Assembly: GCA_022843945.1 (NCBI GenBank)
Contig: JALHMR010000020.1
Span: 26,740-90,739, forward strand
DNA length: 64,000 nt
Direction of reading: 5' to 3'
DNA from: Rhodospirillaceae bacterium
GTDB lineage: Bacteria; Pseudomonadota; Alphaproteobacteria; CACIAM-22H2
The notes beneath the pieces were generated by a model. It was not told where the DNA came from and did no database searches. It worked only from the letters and a program-made list of their open reading frames with translations. Below, piece by piece: positions 49,301-57,683 of this stretch; the stretch's first letter is position 1, and each line of letters starts with the position of its first letter. A program made the translations under genes and the position numbers.

Positions 49301-50025
49301 GCGCTCATATCCTGGCCCGAGGCGCCGGCGCGCCCCGGGATCTGGGCGAGCAGGATGCCATCGACCGAATAGACGCTGAGCACCACCGGGTTGCGGCCCA
49401 GCAGCCGCGTGTAGAAATTTTCCAGGTATCCCGTATCCAGACCCGCCACCAGGACGCCGGCAAAGCTCCCATCCGGGTGGTCGAGTCGCCGGCTCAGCGG
49501 CACGACTGTCCGCCCGGAGACCCGGCCGGTGATCACCGGACTGTGAGCGGTGTCGCGGGAGGGGTGCTCCACATGGACGCGGAAGAAATCGCGCCGCGAA
49601 ACGTCGAGGCCCGTGGGCCACCGGCTCGCGTTCGTGGCGACCAATGTGCCGCTCGTATCGATGACCAGGAGATTCTGCAGCTGCGGCGCGCGGCTGTGCA
49701 GAGTCTGCAAGGTCCTGCCCAAACCGGGGAAGTCGGGCGTGGCGCTGTTGACCTCGGGCTCTACTTTTTCAATGGCCGCTTCGAGGACGAGATCGATGGC
49801 CTGGACGGTGCGCGCCAGGTGTTCCTCGAGGCTGACCACCAGGCCCTGCGCCCCGTGCCCGGCGCCGTCCAGGATGTCGTTGCGCTCTTTGAAAACCTGG
49901 TCGTAGACATCGACGCCATGGCCGCCCATGACGGCCAGCGAGAACGCGACAATCCCGATCCTCAGCCAGCGCAACAGTCGCGCCGGATCGACGATAGCTC
50001 GTGCAGGAGGGCTGTCGAGGACCAT
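46309..50025 (-). CDS. Large multi-PAS sensor histidine kinase
   Basis: 1238 residues. A Cache-like extracytoplasmic domain lies between helices near residues 20-40 and 300-325. Five PAS-type units follow: DWYWEMDAELRFRRVSG, EALPDGFVIYDAEDRLVMCN, NDWFWETDRGHRLRFMSDRN, EATEEGFAIWDADDRLVLCN and IYANPAFMTLTGYTDDDIIG. The first two and next two look like a duplicated PAS-PAS pair. HisKA LGTLAGGIAHDLNNTLVPIV and the ATPase motifs NLCTNAAHA and DTGCGMDARTRQRIFEPFYT complete it. Partner is the lone receiver downstream. Confidence 0.88.
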   Translation of the reverse strand: MVLDSPPARAIVDPARLLRWLRIGIVAFSLAVMGGHGVDVYDQVFKERNDILDGAGHGAQGLVVSLEEHLARTVQAIDLVLEAAIEKVEPEVNSATPDFPGLGRTLQTLHSRAPQLQNLLVIDTSGTLVATNASRWPTGLDVSRRDFFRVHVEHPSRDTAHSPVITGRVSGRTVVPLSRRLDHPDGSFAGVLVAGLDTGYLENFYTRLLGRNPVVLSVYSVDGILLAQIPGRAGASGQDMSADPLFTELLPGSPAGLARLEAGALEPARHVAYRQATGLPYVLAAAVPEDILLAGWRDQMIDTVKQAVLLSAVIVSLTGFLVAITYRWERLARELADNEEQFRDFAEAASDWYWEMDAELRFRRVSGKFHEVFESQPVDIIGKTRHQLVDPLAPPAGWDRHLDDLANHRPFRDFVYTVTMPSGRAAHCKISGKPLFAANGRFTGYRGTGADITRQVEAEERTSKQAALLQDAIEALPDGFVIYDAEDRLVMCNRKFRELRAANPISYQVGARFEDILRQALAVGESELPDGYTAEAWIRQRLEARRNPSGPRISRTGDKWLRVSERRTRDGGMAAIHVDITELKAAQAEVEGARKRMADWAEASNDWFWETDRGHRLRFMSDRNSPAGTSNTAGLGKRVIDLATDVGTEPEKWVKHVEILDRREAFRDFVFRVAGRGGESRMLSASGKPVFAADGSFEGYRGTARDVTEEVTAKENAARARNLLAEALEATEEGFAIWDADDRLVLCNTPFRRLHGVLTDLYQPGARFEDIVRSAVGRSAVPEAIGREEERIAERLAAHRQDKGVFESRLANGRWKKVKEYRMAEGGIVGVHIDITDQKMREIELGELARRNALFFAAVSRATSAMVIIDAKMAGQPIIYANPAFMTLTGYTDDDIIGQSADFFYDAEAAPAAVEAVRKALAAREAVEIQLPARHQDGRRIYLDLRAGPVASREGQVTHFILVQDDVTKRVEAETQRAELENQLRHSQKIEALGTLAGGIAHDLNNTLVPIVALSKVALKTMSSDSPQREPMQTILDASYRARDLVAEILAFSRKDMPKTDRICLQDTAAKAVRLLTATLTPNIAIVQTFADQPIVVSGDENQLVQVVMNLCTNAAHAIGVNPGRITIALDSTDISDSAGHHPGGLPHGRYARVDVTDTGCGMDARTRQRIFEPFYTTKGIGEGTGLGLSVVHGIVASHRGRITVDSELGRGTTFTILLPLAAPGTDDTVEPREFTHA

Positions 50026-50101
50026 GCCCCCGATTTAAAAGCATTCACCTTAAGAAGCGGTGACGAGCGTATCTGCCGGAAGGAATAGGCTATTCAGCCT
50101 G

Positions 50102-51046
50102 TTAACGCCGATTCACCATATCCGCGGTATCGCCGGCGCGGGGCGCGGCACTCCCCAGCGACGACAGCCCCACCCCGGCGAGGATCAGGGTGATGCCGGC
50201 CAGGTGATAGAAGGCCAGGCGCTCGCCCAGGGCCAGCCAGGCCATCAGCGGCGTGAACACCGGGAGCAGGTGGTAGGAGACGCCGGTCACCGTGGCGCCC
50301 AGCGCTCCGATGCAGCGGTTCCAGATGACGTAGGCGCCGAGCGAGATGACCAGGGCGATGTAGACAATAATCGCAAGATCGAGCGGGCTGCTGGGGAGGC
50401 GCCGGCCGGCGGCGTATTCGGCCACGGCGAAGGGCAGCGACAGCACCGCCCCGGCCACGATGCCGGCGAACAGGAAGACCATCATGTCGAGCGCCGCCGG
50501 CTTGCGCCGGATGAGCACCGAGTAGAGGGCGTAGCAAAGCACGGCGACGACGGTGATCAGGTCGCCCTCGGTGAAGCGCAGCGCCAGCAGCGCCGCGGGA
50601 TCGCCGCGGCCCATGATCCAGGCGACCCCGGCGCAGCTCACCACCAGCCCGACCAGCACCAGCGGCCGCACCCGCTCGCGCGCCAGGAAGAAGGCGGCGA
50701 TGGGGACGAGCAGCGGCAGGATCGAGTTGATGAAGGCGACATTGGCCGCCTGGGTGGTGCGCAGCGCGATATAGGCCAGGGCCGAGTAGCCGACCATGCC
50801 GGTGGCGCCGCACAGGAGGATCAGTTTCCAGTGGGCGCGCAGAATCGGCCATTGGCGGCGCGTGCGCCCCCAGACGAAGGGTGCCAGCACCAGTCCGGCG
50901 ACGATCCAGCGCACGAGCGTCAAGGTGTAGGGCGGGAAGCTCTCGGCGATGACCCGCGACAGGGTGATGTGCGTCGACCAGATCAGCGGCGGCAGGACCA
51001 GCAGCAGCACCGGCCGGTCCCAGAGGGTACGCAGGAAAGGAGGCAT
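50102..51046 (-). CDS. EamA/DMT-family transporter
   Basis: 314 residues from ATG 51046, which shares one base with the hisA stop (TAATG). About ten membrane helices arranged as two EamA repeats (LVLPPLIWSTHITLSRVIAE, LGAYVIWNRCIGALGATVTG and GVSYHLLPVFTPLMAWLALG). It exports or takes up small metabolites; substrate unknown. Coupling to hisA is unusual, as it is not a histidine pathway gene. Confidence 0.85.
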   Translation of the reverse strand: MPPFLRTLWDRPVLLLVLPPLIWSTHITLSRVIAESFPPYTLTLVRWIVAGLVLAPFVWGRTRRQWPILRAHWKLILLCGATGMVGYSALAYIALRTTQAANVAFINSILPLLVPIAAFFLARERVRPLVLVGLVVSCAGVAWIMGRGDPAALLALRFTEGDLITVVAVLCYALYSVLIRRKPAALDMMVFLFAGIVAGAVLSLPFAVAEYAAGRRLPSSPLDLAIIVYIALVISLGAYVIWNRCIGALGATVTGVSYHLLPVFTPLMAWLALGERLAFYHLAGITLILAGVGLSSLGSAAPRAGDTADMVNRR

Positions 51047-51774
51047 TACCCTTGGAGCAGCTTGAGTGCTTCCGTGAGCTTGATGCGGCCGTCGTAGATG
51101 GCCCGGCCGCTGATCACGCCGACGATGCCCGAGCCCTCGTGTGCTTTGAGCGCCTTGAGGTCCTCGAGGCTCGAGACGCCGCCCGAGGCGATGACCGGCG
51201 TGGTCAGCTGAAAGGCGAGATCGACCGTGCTTTCCACGTTCGGCCCCTGCAGCGTCCCATCTCTGGAAATATCCGTGAAGACTATAGCGGCGACGCCGGT
51301 CGCCTCGAACTTGAGCGCCAGGTCGAGCGCCTTCATGGTCGAGGTCTCGGACCAGCCGGTGACCGCGACCTTGCCGGCCTTGGCGTCGATGCCGACCACG
51401 ATGCGGCCGGGCCAGCGGGCGCAGGCGCGCTTGACCAGTTCGGGATCGCGCAGGGCGATGGTGCCGAGGATGACGCGGTTGATGCCGTGGCCCAGCCAGT
51501 ACTCGATGCCCGCCTCGTCGCGGATGCCGCCGCCGAGCTGCACCGGCACGGACCCCGCCGCCTGGACGATGGCCTCGACCGCAGCACCATTCACCGACTT
51601 GCCGGCGAAGGCGCCGTCGAGATCGACGACATGCAGCCACTGGCAGCCGGCCTCGAGGAAGCGGCGCACCTGGTCCGCCGGGTCGCTGTTGTAGGTGGTG
51701 GCGGTGTCCATCTCGCCGCGCAGCAGGCGCACGCAGGCGCCCTCTTTCAGATCGATGGCGGGAAAGAGGATCAC
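51046..51774 (-). CDS. hisA: ProFAR isomerase
   Basis: 242 residues. GTG start at 51774 overlaps the hisH stop by 4 bp. TIM-barrel motifs [16 protein letters not shown] (catalytic Asp8), [12 protein letters not shown] and [18 protein letters not shown] (second catalytic Asp) mark HisA. It performs the Amadori step from ProFAR to PRFAR, feeding HisH-HisF. Confidence 0.96.
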   Translation of the reverse strand: MILFPAIDLKEGACVRLLRGEMDTATTYNSDPADQVRRFLEAGCQWLHVVDLDGAFAGKSVNGAAVEAIVQAAGSVPVQLGGGIRDEAGIEYWLGHGINRVILGTIALRDPELVKRACARWPGRIVVGIDAKAGKVAVTGWSETSTMKALDLALKFEATGVAAIVFTDISRDGTLQGPNVESTVDLAFQLTTPVIASGGVSSLEDLKALKAHEGSGIVGVISGRAIYDGRIKLTEALKLLQG

Positions 51775-52454
51775 TCGCCGTCCTGCTCCGGCGCGCGCCG
51801 GCCGGGGGTCCAGTGGAGGAAGTTGGCGATGAAGCGCAGGCCCGCCTCCTGGCTCTTCTCCGGGTGGAACTGGGTGCCGGCGATGTTGCCGCGAATCACC
51901 GCGGCGACCAGCGGACCGCCATAGTCGGTGGTCAGCGCCACGACGTCCGGATCGGTCGGGACAAAATGATAGGAGTGCACGAAATAGGCGTGCGCCCCGG
52001 GCGCAATGCCGGCGAGCAGCGGATGCCGGGGCTGCTTCACGTCCAGCTCGTTCCAGCCCATATGCGGGATCTTGAGGCTCTTGTCGGCGAGGTCGAGTTT
52101 CTTCACGTCGCCGGCCAGCCAGCCCAGCCCCTCGTGCACGCCGTGCTCGAGGCCGCGCGCGGCGAGCAGCTGCATGCCGACACAGATGCCGAGGAACGGC
52201 TTGTGCTGGTGGCGCACGGCCTGGGTCAGCGCCTCGACCATGCCGGGCAGCGCCTTCAAGCCGTTCAGGCAGTCGGCGAAGGCGCCCACGCCCGGCAGCA
52301 CGATGTGGCTGGCCTCGGCCAGCGCGCCGGGATCGGCGGTCACACCCACGCGCCCGGCGAAGCCGGTCTCGCCCGCGGCGCGCTCGAACGCCTTGGCCGC
52401 CGAGCGCAGATTGCCGGAGCCGTAATCGATGATGACGGCGAGCGGGGTGGTCAT
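51771..52454 (-). CDS. hisH: Imidazole glycerol phosphate synthase, glutaminase subunit
   Basis: 227 residues, slightly long for HisH because of an Arg/Glu-rich tail. Class I amidotransferase features are [17 protein letters not shown], the nucleophile elbow [16 protein letters not shown] and [14 protein letters not shown] with catalytic His and Glu. It supplies ammonia to HisF. A palindromic repeat precedes its start. Confidence 0.95.
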   Translation of the reverse strand: MTTPLAVIIDYGSGNLRSAAKAFERAAGETGFAGRVGVTADPGALAEASHIVLPGVGAFADCLNGLKALPGMVEALTQAVRHQHKPFLGICVGMQLLAARGLEHGVHEGLGWLAGDVKKLDLADKSLKIPHMGWNELDVKQPRHPLLAGIAPGAHAYFVHSYHFVPTDPDVVALTTDYGGPLVAAVIRGNIAGTQFHPEKSQEAGLRFIANFLHWTPGRRAPEQDGE

Positions 52455-52470
52455 GAGCCCAATTCCAATT

Positions 52471-52540
52471 CGTCATGCCCGCGAAAGCGGGCATCCAGTC
52501 CTCCGGAAGACTGGACCCCCGCTTTCGCGGGGGTGACAAC
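52471..52540. repeat. Palindromic intergenic repeat (CGTCATGCC family)
   Basis: Outer CGTCATGCCC and GGGTGACAAC with two inner hairpins, GCCCGCGAAAGCGGGC (52478-52493) and CCCCCGCTTTCGCGGGGG (52516-52533). It lies in the 100-bp gap between the hisH start and the DUF2628 gene. Related repeats are at 59828 and 63863. Confidence 0.75.
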
Positions 52541-52554
52541 ATAACAGCGGCGCG

Positions 52555-52986
52555 TCACGCGCGGCTCCAGGGCGACGGGGCGGCCGGCCGAACGGGCGCG
52601 ACAGCGGGCACGCTCATCTTCTCGAAGAACCGCCGCTCCGCCTCGACCAGGGTGGGGGCGGCGACCACGCCGGCGGTGACATAGCCTTCGCGTTCCAGGG
52701 CGCGGCGGCGGAAGTCGTTGCCATGCCAGCCGATGAGCAGGGCCACCGCCGCGGCGAGTGCGGTGTCGGTGAAGAGGTCGAGCTCGAGGAATTCCGGCAG
52801 CACGGCGAGGGCGGCCGAGACGCCGAGGAAGATGAGGGCGGCGAACCACAGCCGGTGCCACAGCGCCCACATGAAGGAGAAGATGAAGGCGCCCCAGGAG
52901 AAGCCTTCGCGCAGGAACACGGCGTCGCGATCGGGCGAGTCCGACCAGGCGCGGATATGCACGGTGTAGACGCGGGCGCGGGACAT
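52555..52986 (-). CDS. DUF2628 small membrane protein
   Basis: 143 residues from ATG 52986 (an ATG 9 bp earlier is possible). The DUF2628 pattern is clear: VYTVHIRAWSDSPDRDAVFL, REGFSWGAFIFSFMWALWHR, then two further membrane helices. Such genes commonly sit between hisB and hisH in alphaproteobacteria. Function unknown. Confidence 0.82.
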   Translation of the reverse strand: MSRARVYTVHIRAWSDSPDRDAVFLREGFSWGAFIFSFMWALWHRLWFAALIFLGVSAALAVLPEFLELDLFTDTALAAAVALLIGWHGNDFRRRALEREGYVTAGVVAAPTLVEAERRFFEKMSVPAVAPVRPAAPSPWSRA

Positions 52987-53002
52987 GGTCGTCACTGCAA
53001 AG

Positions 53003-53112
53003 TGGCCACCCTTCGAGGCTCGCTAACGCTCGCACCTCAGGGTGAGGTCGTTTCTAAAGAGGCCTCATGCTGAGGAGGCCACTGTCTGCAGTGGCCGTCT
53101 CGAAGCATGAGG
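53003..53112. repeat. Long interspersed repeat (HPEVRAS family)
   Basis: Contains ACCCTTCGAGGCTCGCTAAC, GCTCGCACCTCAGGGTGAGG and GGCCTCATGC...GCATGAGG arms. The same elements, rearranged, make up 60821-60987. Ends 6 bp before the hisB stop. Confidence 0.7.
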
Positions 53113-53118
53113 ACCGTA

Positions 53119-53832
53119 TCACACCGCCATCGTGCCGCTGAGCGTGCCCTTGGTCGAGGGCACGGCGTCGGCCTTGCGCGGATCGACGGACACCGCCTGG
53201 CGCAGCGCGCGGGCGAGGCCCTTGTAGCAGCTCTCGACGATATGATGGTTGTTCTCGCCGTAGAGCGTCTCGATATGCAGCGTCACGCCGGCCGCCTGGG
53301 CGAAGGCCTGGAACCATTCCTTGAACAGCTCGGTGTCCATGTCGCCGAGCTTGGGCTTCGAAAACGCCACCTTCCAGATCAGGTAGGGGCGGTTCGAGCA
53401 GTCCAACGCCACGCGGGTCAGCGTCTCGTCCATGGGGATGAGCGCGTCGCCGTAGCGCGCGATGCCGGCGCGGTCGCCCAGCGCCTTGGCCACCGCCTCG
53501 CCGATACAGATGCCGGTATCCTCGGTGGTGTGGTGGAAATCGATGTGCAGGTCGCCCTTGGCGGCGAGCGTCAGGTCGATCAGCGAGTGGCGCGAGAGCT
53601 GCTCCAGCATGTGATCGAGGAAGCCGATGCCGGTCGAGACCTTGTAGACGCCCGTGCCGTCGAGGTTCACCTCGGCGGCGATGTGCGTCTCCTTGGTGCG
53701 GCGCTCGACGCGCGCCTCGCGGGCGGGCAGCGTGCGCATCACCGGCTTCATCGAGGCGGTGCGGGCGACGACGGTGCGGGAGAGGGCTTTACCGGCGGCT
53801 TTCGCCGGCTTCTTGGCGGGACGTTTGGGCAT
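53119..53832 (-). CDS. hisB: Imidazoleglycerol-phosphate dehydratase
   Basis: 237 residues. The enzyme starts near residue 40 ([20 protein letters not shown]) with metal-binding motifs [26 protein letters not shown] and [20 protein letters not shown]. It dehydrates imidazole glycerol phosphate, step 6 of histidine synthesis. The frame has an extra N-terminal segment ([19 protein letters not shown]), Lys/Ala/Pro-rich, that normal HisB lacks; ATG at 53751 or 53739 would give a normal length, but neither has a clear ribosome site. It is the first his gene of the strand. Confidence 0.93.
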   Translation of the reverse strand: MPKRPAKKPAKAAGKALSRTVVARTASMKPVMRTLPAREARVERRTKETHIAAEVNLDGTGVYKVSTGIGFLDHMLEQLSRHSLIDLTLAAKGDLHIDFHHTTEDTGICIGEAVAKALGDRAGIARYGDALIPMDETLTRVALDCSNRPYLIWKVAFSKPKLGDMDTELFKEWFQAFAQAAGVTLHIETLYGENNHHIVESCYKGLARALRQAVSVDPRKADAVPSTKGTLSGTMAV

Positions 53833-53945
53833 GGGAGCCTATCGGATTGTTTATTATGTGTTTCTAGCAAACGGTTCATGCGCAAGCCAGCCCGCCCAGA
53901 GTTTGTCTGTTTACAGTTTCTGATAGCGCTAAGGTGCTGAATAAA

Positions 53946-54728
53946 ATGGCCAAATGCATCTTCTGCAAAGGGACAGACGGCTTGGCGCAGTTTCGCACGA
54001 GAGAACACATCGTCCCCGAGTCGCTTGGCGGGGGAGATTGGTCCGAGTTGCGTCTTCGCGTCGTCTGCGATCAGTGCCAAAATTATTTCGGCGCAAAAGT
54101 GGAGCGTGAGGTTCTGGGCGACTATCCGTTCAACCACATCCGCACATTCGCCGGGGTGCCGACAAAGAAACGAAGAATGCCTTTCTTTGACGACCGGTTT
54201 GAAGGGCAACTACGAGCATTGCCTGATGGGCAACTGCAGTACGTCCCAGCGCCCCACTTCGCAGAGGCGCTGTACGCAGGCAAGAAAACCGTCATGCGCT
54301 TGCTGGCCGAGCCGCGTTCCCCAGCCCGCACCTGTCAATTTTTACTAAAGATGGGGCTCGAACTCTTAGCTGAAAAAGATGCGTCACCAGTATTCGACGA
54401 GGCATTCGACCCCGCCCGTCGTGTAGCTCGCTACTTAGATGCGAAATATTGCTGGTTCTATTTTCACATTCAAAATCCGCTACTACGTTCAGAAGCGAGC
54501 CTGCTGGGCGTACATCAAGATCCAGACACGTTCATTGAAGTATCGTTGGTGGAGCATGACGGTGGTCCAATGGTGAATTTCGAAATCTTGGAGCATACAT
54601 TTTTTGCACCGCTTACGAACAATTACGTCCTCGCTGAGCCAAGCGCATACGCCGACTTGGGTGCTAAAATTTACTCGGTTCAGGGGCCGTCGGTTAAACG
54701 CCACGACCGCAGATCATCACCCCCGTAA
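53946..54728 (+). CDS. HNH endonuclease-type protein in an A+T-rich island
   Basis: 260 residues from ATG 53946 (AAGG about 12 bp upstream). Residues 3-55 form an HNH/treble-clef: CIFCKG, REHIVPESLGGG (the catalytic His), and CDQCQNYFG. The remaining 200 residues are unassigned and would give target recognition or an effector role. Base composition is visibly more A+T-rich than the flanking his and xthA genes, pointing to transfer. It converges on the PIN-GNAT fusion gene with a 1-bp gap. Confidence 0.75.
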   Translation: MAKCIFCKGTDGLAQFRTREHIVPESLGGGDWSELRLRVVCDQCQNYFGAKVEREVLGDYPFNHIRTFAGVPTKKRRMPFFDDRFEGQLRALPDGQLQYVPAPHFAEALYAGKKTVMRLLAEPRSPARTCQFLLKMGLELLAEKDASPVFDEAFDPARRVARYLDAKYCWFYFHIQNPLLRSEASLLGVHQDPDTFIEVSLVEHDGGPMVNFEILEHTFFAPLTNNYVLAEPSAYADLGAKIYSVQGPSVKRHDRRSSPP

Positions 54729-54729
54729 G

Positions 54730-56286
54730 TTAGAGCTGAAACCCAAGATTGACTCGTTCTTTAAGGCGCTCGTATCGCTCGTTAGAGAGCTTAGTAATCG
54801 ACTGCGGTGGCCCGCCCGGAAAGACGCCATCGGCTCTAAGCGTTGCTAAATCGATCGGCGGCTCTAAGTGACCGGCGAGATGGAAATCAATCACCTTCAC
54901 TGGTGAATCCCGAGCCGCAAGAATTGCTTCCAGTTCGACGGCTGAGAAGACGGAACGCTTCGCTGTAAGACGTGTCAGCTCGTCTAAATTGTCGGTGATG
55001 CTAACTCGCTCCGCTATTCCCACTGATGTGATGGATTGTGAGCCGATAAGCGATTCTGACTTAGACATATAGAAGAGCAAAATGTCGCCAGCATTGATCG
55101 CCGTCGTCGGGGCTCTGCACACGTATACTTTGCGAATGGTGTTGCCAGGAATTCGCGCGTCGCTACCTGTCGGCAACATCGGCTTGAAATCATCCGAGGG
55201 GAATAAAGGAAGTGGTGTGGCGAACGCTATTTCCGGAAATAACTTTCGATGGAAGTCTCCCTGTATTGGGATGCAGAATTTTTGAGTCTCCGAATCGTCG
55301 GAGAACCGCGGATACCATTGGCGGTGAGCATCTAGTCGATTATCGCTTGGCCCTAATGTCATGCGCGAATTAAGCAGCGCCTTCTCCAATAGCAACTCAC
55401 CATTCGAAAGCGTTTTTGTGTGTTTGAAGCCGTAAAGCTGCAAGAGTCTTATGAGAAAGCTTTGCTCCGGATAGGCGGTTAAATAGGTTAAGTCGTAGCG
55501 ATTGCGCTGCGCATACCAAAGAGTTTGCTTAAGGAGTTGCTCTCCAAGCTTTCCCCCTCGGAATTTTGGCTTCACCTTGAATGTACAAATCTTCAGTATT
55601 TTCGGGCCCGAATGGACCGTCTGAGCTTCCTCGTGTGGTTCATTCTCTTTTCGCAGCACAATTCCTGCAAGCTCGCCATCGGCGGTCACCGTCCAACAAC
55701 GCCGATGTTTACGGACACATTTTTCAAGCCACCATTCGTCGAAATTTGCGTACCCGGCTCTTAGGCTGTCGAATATCTCGTCGGCGCCGTCTAGCTCGTA
55801 GGCAAACTTCTCATCGATATATGGAAGACGTACCTCAGCCGGTTCGAAGGTCTGGCGTATCCAAGCCAGGGCTCCGACAACAGTGAATACTCTGTCGGCG
55901 AGGCTCGCTCGGTCAGCTCGCCGATGGATGCCGACATCTTCGGTTACAAGAAAGTCGATCGCTCTAGACTGAAGCGCGACCAGCAGCGCGACGTCTGTCT
56001 CATCATTTGGAGAGTTGATTGCGCCAAACTGAGAAACAAGCGCATCCCGAGGCGGGAGTCGTATTCCTCTTAGCTGTTGGAATTTCTGAAGCTTACTTAG
56101 GGTGACAGCGCGTCGTTGGGTGTCAGGGTCGCGCGAAACATCTTGATACGAAGCTTCATGAACAAATAGATCGATATGCTGCTCGCCGCACTTTCGCGAG
56201 AGTTCGGCAAATGCCGGACCGACCTCTTTAGCGTCTTCGAGACCGATTACGACGTTTGTGTCGATCAGTAGCTTGATGCTGTTCAT
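54730..56286 (-). CDS. PIN-GNAT-PUA/EVE-like fusion protein
   Basis: 518 residues. Residues 1-150 are a PIN ribonuclease domain with acidic residues D9 (LLIDTNVVIG), E44, D98 (NDETDVALLVAL) and D117 (FLVTEDVGIHRR), the usual set. Residues about 165-310 are a GNAT acetyltransferase (acetyl-CoA loop PKFRGGKLGEQLL, late LQLYGFKHT). Residues about 335-515 resemble a PUA-fold EVE/ASCH domain (INAGDILLFYMSKSESLIG, PQSITKLSNERYERL), from memory only. A PIN toxin tied to acetylation and nucleotide recognition is the natural guess. It is A+T-richer than its neighbours and overlaps the ASCH gene by 59 bp. Confidence 0.75.
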   Translation of the reverse strand: MNSIKLLIDTNVVIGLEDAKEVGPAFAELSRKCGEQHIDLFVHEASYQDVSRDPDTQRRAVTLSKLQKFQQLRGIRLPPRDALVSQFGAINSPNDETDVALLVALQSRAIDFLVTEDVGIHRRADRASLADRVFTVVGALAWIRQTFEPAEVRLPYIDEKFAYELDGADEIFDSLRAGYANFDEWWLEKCVRKHRRCWTVTADGELAGIVLRKENEPHEEAQTVHSGPKILKICTFKVKPKFRGGKLGEQLLKQTLWYAQRNRYDLTYLTAYPEQSFLIRLLQLYGFKHTKTLSNGELLLEKALLNSRMTLGPSDNRLDAHRQWYPRFSDDSETQKFCIPIQGDFHRKLFPEIAFATPLPLFPSDDFKPMLPTGSDARIPGNTIRKVYVCRAPTTAINAGDILLFYMSKSESLIGSQSITSVGIAERVSITDNLDELTRLTAKRSVFSAVELEAILAARDSPVKVIDFHLAGHLEPPIDLATLRADGVFPGGPPQSITKLSNERYERLKERVNLGFQL

Positions 56287-56713
56287 GATCGAGGAGCGCG
56301 TAATATTCTTTTTCTAAATACCTAAACGACTGTGGAGGGACGAATCCGAATCGTTCGCGAAGGTCTGAGACGCAGATTTCTTGCTTAAACTTCTCGGCCT
56401 TCCTTATGACGATGGCGAAACCTTCGTTTGCCCCGTCAAAATACTCGTAAAAGTCATCCTTGGTAATGCAAGCAGCACCACCATGACGTGTCCACATAGA
56501 ATCAATCGGCAAGCGTTGGACGTGGTCAACCACCGCATATCCGATAATGGCCTGCACAGGACTGGAAGAATAAATTAGCGCAATCGCCCCAGGCGACGCG
56601 GTCTGAGGGAAGCGGCGCCTCAGTTCTACGGTCTTTTGCCCCGCAATAATCTTTTCGGCGTACGTGGGCCGAATGCTCACCAGGAAATCGCGACGGGCCT
56701 GTTCCGCTTGCAT
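56228..56713 (-). CDS. ASCH-domain protein
   Basis: 161 residues from ATG 56713; an upstream ATG at 56755 is also in frame. The ASCH core is FLVSIRPTYAEKIIAGQKTV and ELRRRFPQTASPGAIALIYS, followed by GYAVVDHVQRLPID and a helical C-terminus ending in a basic tail. ASCH is a PUA-like RNA/nucleotide-binding fold often found in toxin-antitoxin and stress genes. It precedes and overlaps the PIN-GNAT fusion by 59 bp, so the two form an operon and are probably partners. Confidence 0.78.
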   Translation of the reverse strand: MQAEQARRDFLVSIRPTYAEKIIAGQKTVELRRRFPQTASPGAIALIYSSSPVQAIIGYAVVDHVQRLPIDSMWTRHGGAACITKDDFYEYFDGANEGFAIVIRKAEKFKQEICVSDLRERFGFVPPQSFRYLEKEYYALLDHEQHQATDRHKRRNRSRRR

Positions 56714-56823
56714 GGGCGCTGCCCCGCTCCATTTAGTTCGAATTATCAATAACATATAAGACGAAGCTAAAGCAATTTATTGGCCGGGCGTTCTGCAAAA
56801 TCCCTTTTTGTTCAATGGGTTAC

Positions 56824-57606
56824 CTAGTCCGGGAGTGGCTTAAGCTCCACCCACACCGGCGCGTGATCGCTCGCCTTCTCCCAGCCGCGCACCTCGCGGT
56901 CGACGCCGGCTGACTTCAGCCGCTTCGCCACGGCCGAGCTCAGCAACACGTGGTCGATGCGCAGGCCGGCGTCTCTCGGCCAGGCATTCCGGAAGTAGTC
57001 CCAGAAGGTGTAGATGCGCTCGCCCGGGTGCTTGTTGCGCAGCGCGTCGGTCCAGCCCTGCTTGAGGAGCTGCGCGTAGGCCTTGCGGATCTCGATGCGA
57101 AAGAGCGCGTCGTCGAGCCAGCGTTCCGGCTTGTAGACGTCCAGCTCCGTCGGCATGACGTTGTAGTCGCCGGCCAGCACCACCGGCGCGCCTGTTTTCA
57201 GCAACGTCTTCGCGTGCTTCCGCAGCCGGCTGAACCAGCGCTGCTTGTAGTCGAACTTCGGGCCGGGCCAGGGGTTGCCGTTGGGCAGGTAGAGGCAGCC
57301 GACGATCAGGTTGTTCACCGCGGCTTCGATGTAGCGGCTGTGCGTGTCTTCGGGCTCGCCCGCCAGGCCGCGGCGGGTTTCCACCGGGTCGCTGCCGCGG
57401 GCCAGGATGGCCACGCCGTTCCAGCTTTTCTGGCCGTGCCAGATGGCGCCGTAGCCGGCCTGGCGCAGCGCCGCGGCGGGAAAGCGCTCGTCGGGGGATT
57501 TCAGCTCCTGCAGGCAGACGATGTCGGGATTCGCCTGTTTCAGCCAGCGCAGCAGGACCGGCAGGCGGCCGTTGATGCCGTTGACGTTGAAGGTGGCGAG
57601 TTTCAT
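56824..57606 (-). CDS. xthA: Exodeoxyribonuclease III
   Basis: 260 residues, EEP nuclease family. Motifs NVNGINGRLPVLLRWL, CLQELKSPDERFP (metal Glu), AGDYNVMPTELDVY and RIDHVLLSSAVAKRLKSAGV with ASDHAPVWVEL (catalytic His/Asp) are all present. Repairs abasic sites and trims 3' ends. It marks the end of the foreign-looking island begun after hisB. Confidence 0.94.
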   Translation of the reverse strand: MKLATFNVNGINGRLPVLLRWLKQANPDIVCLQELKSPDERFPAAALRQAGYGAIWHGQKSWNGVAILARGSDPVETRRGLAGEPEDTHSRYIEAAVNNLIVGCLYLPNGNPWPGPKFDYKQRWFSRLRKHAKTLLKTGAPVVLAGDYNVMPTELDVYKPERWLDDALFRIEIRKAYAQLLKQGWTDALRNKHPGERIYTFWDYFRNAWPRDAGLRIDHVLLSSAVAKRLKSAGVDREVRGWEKASDHAPVWVELKPLPD

Positions 57607-57683
57607 GCCTTGTAACAACGGTTCCTGGGGCAACTCGTGCCACGCCCCTTCCCTTGAGGCACACGGGCGGCTATTGCGGTTCC

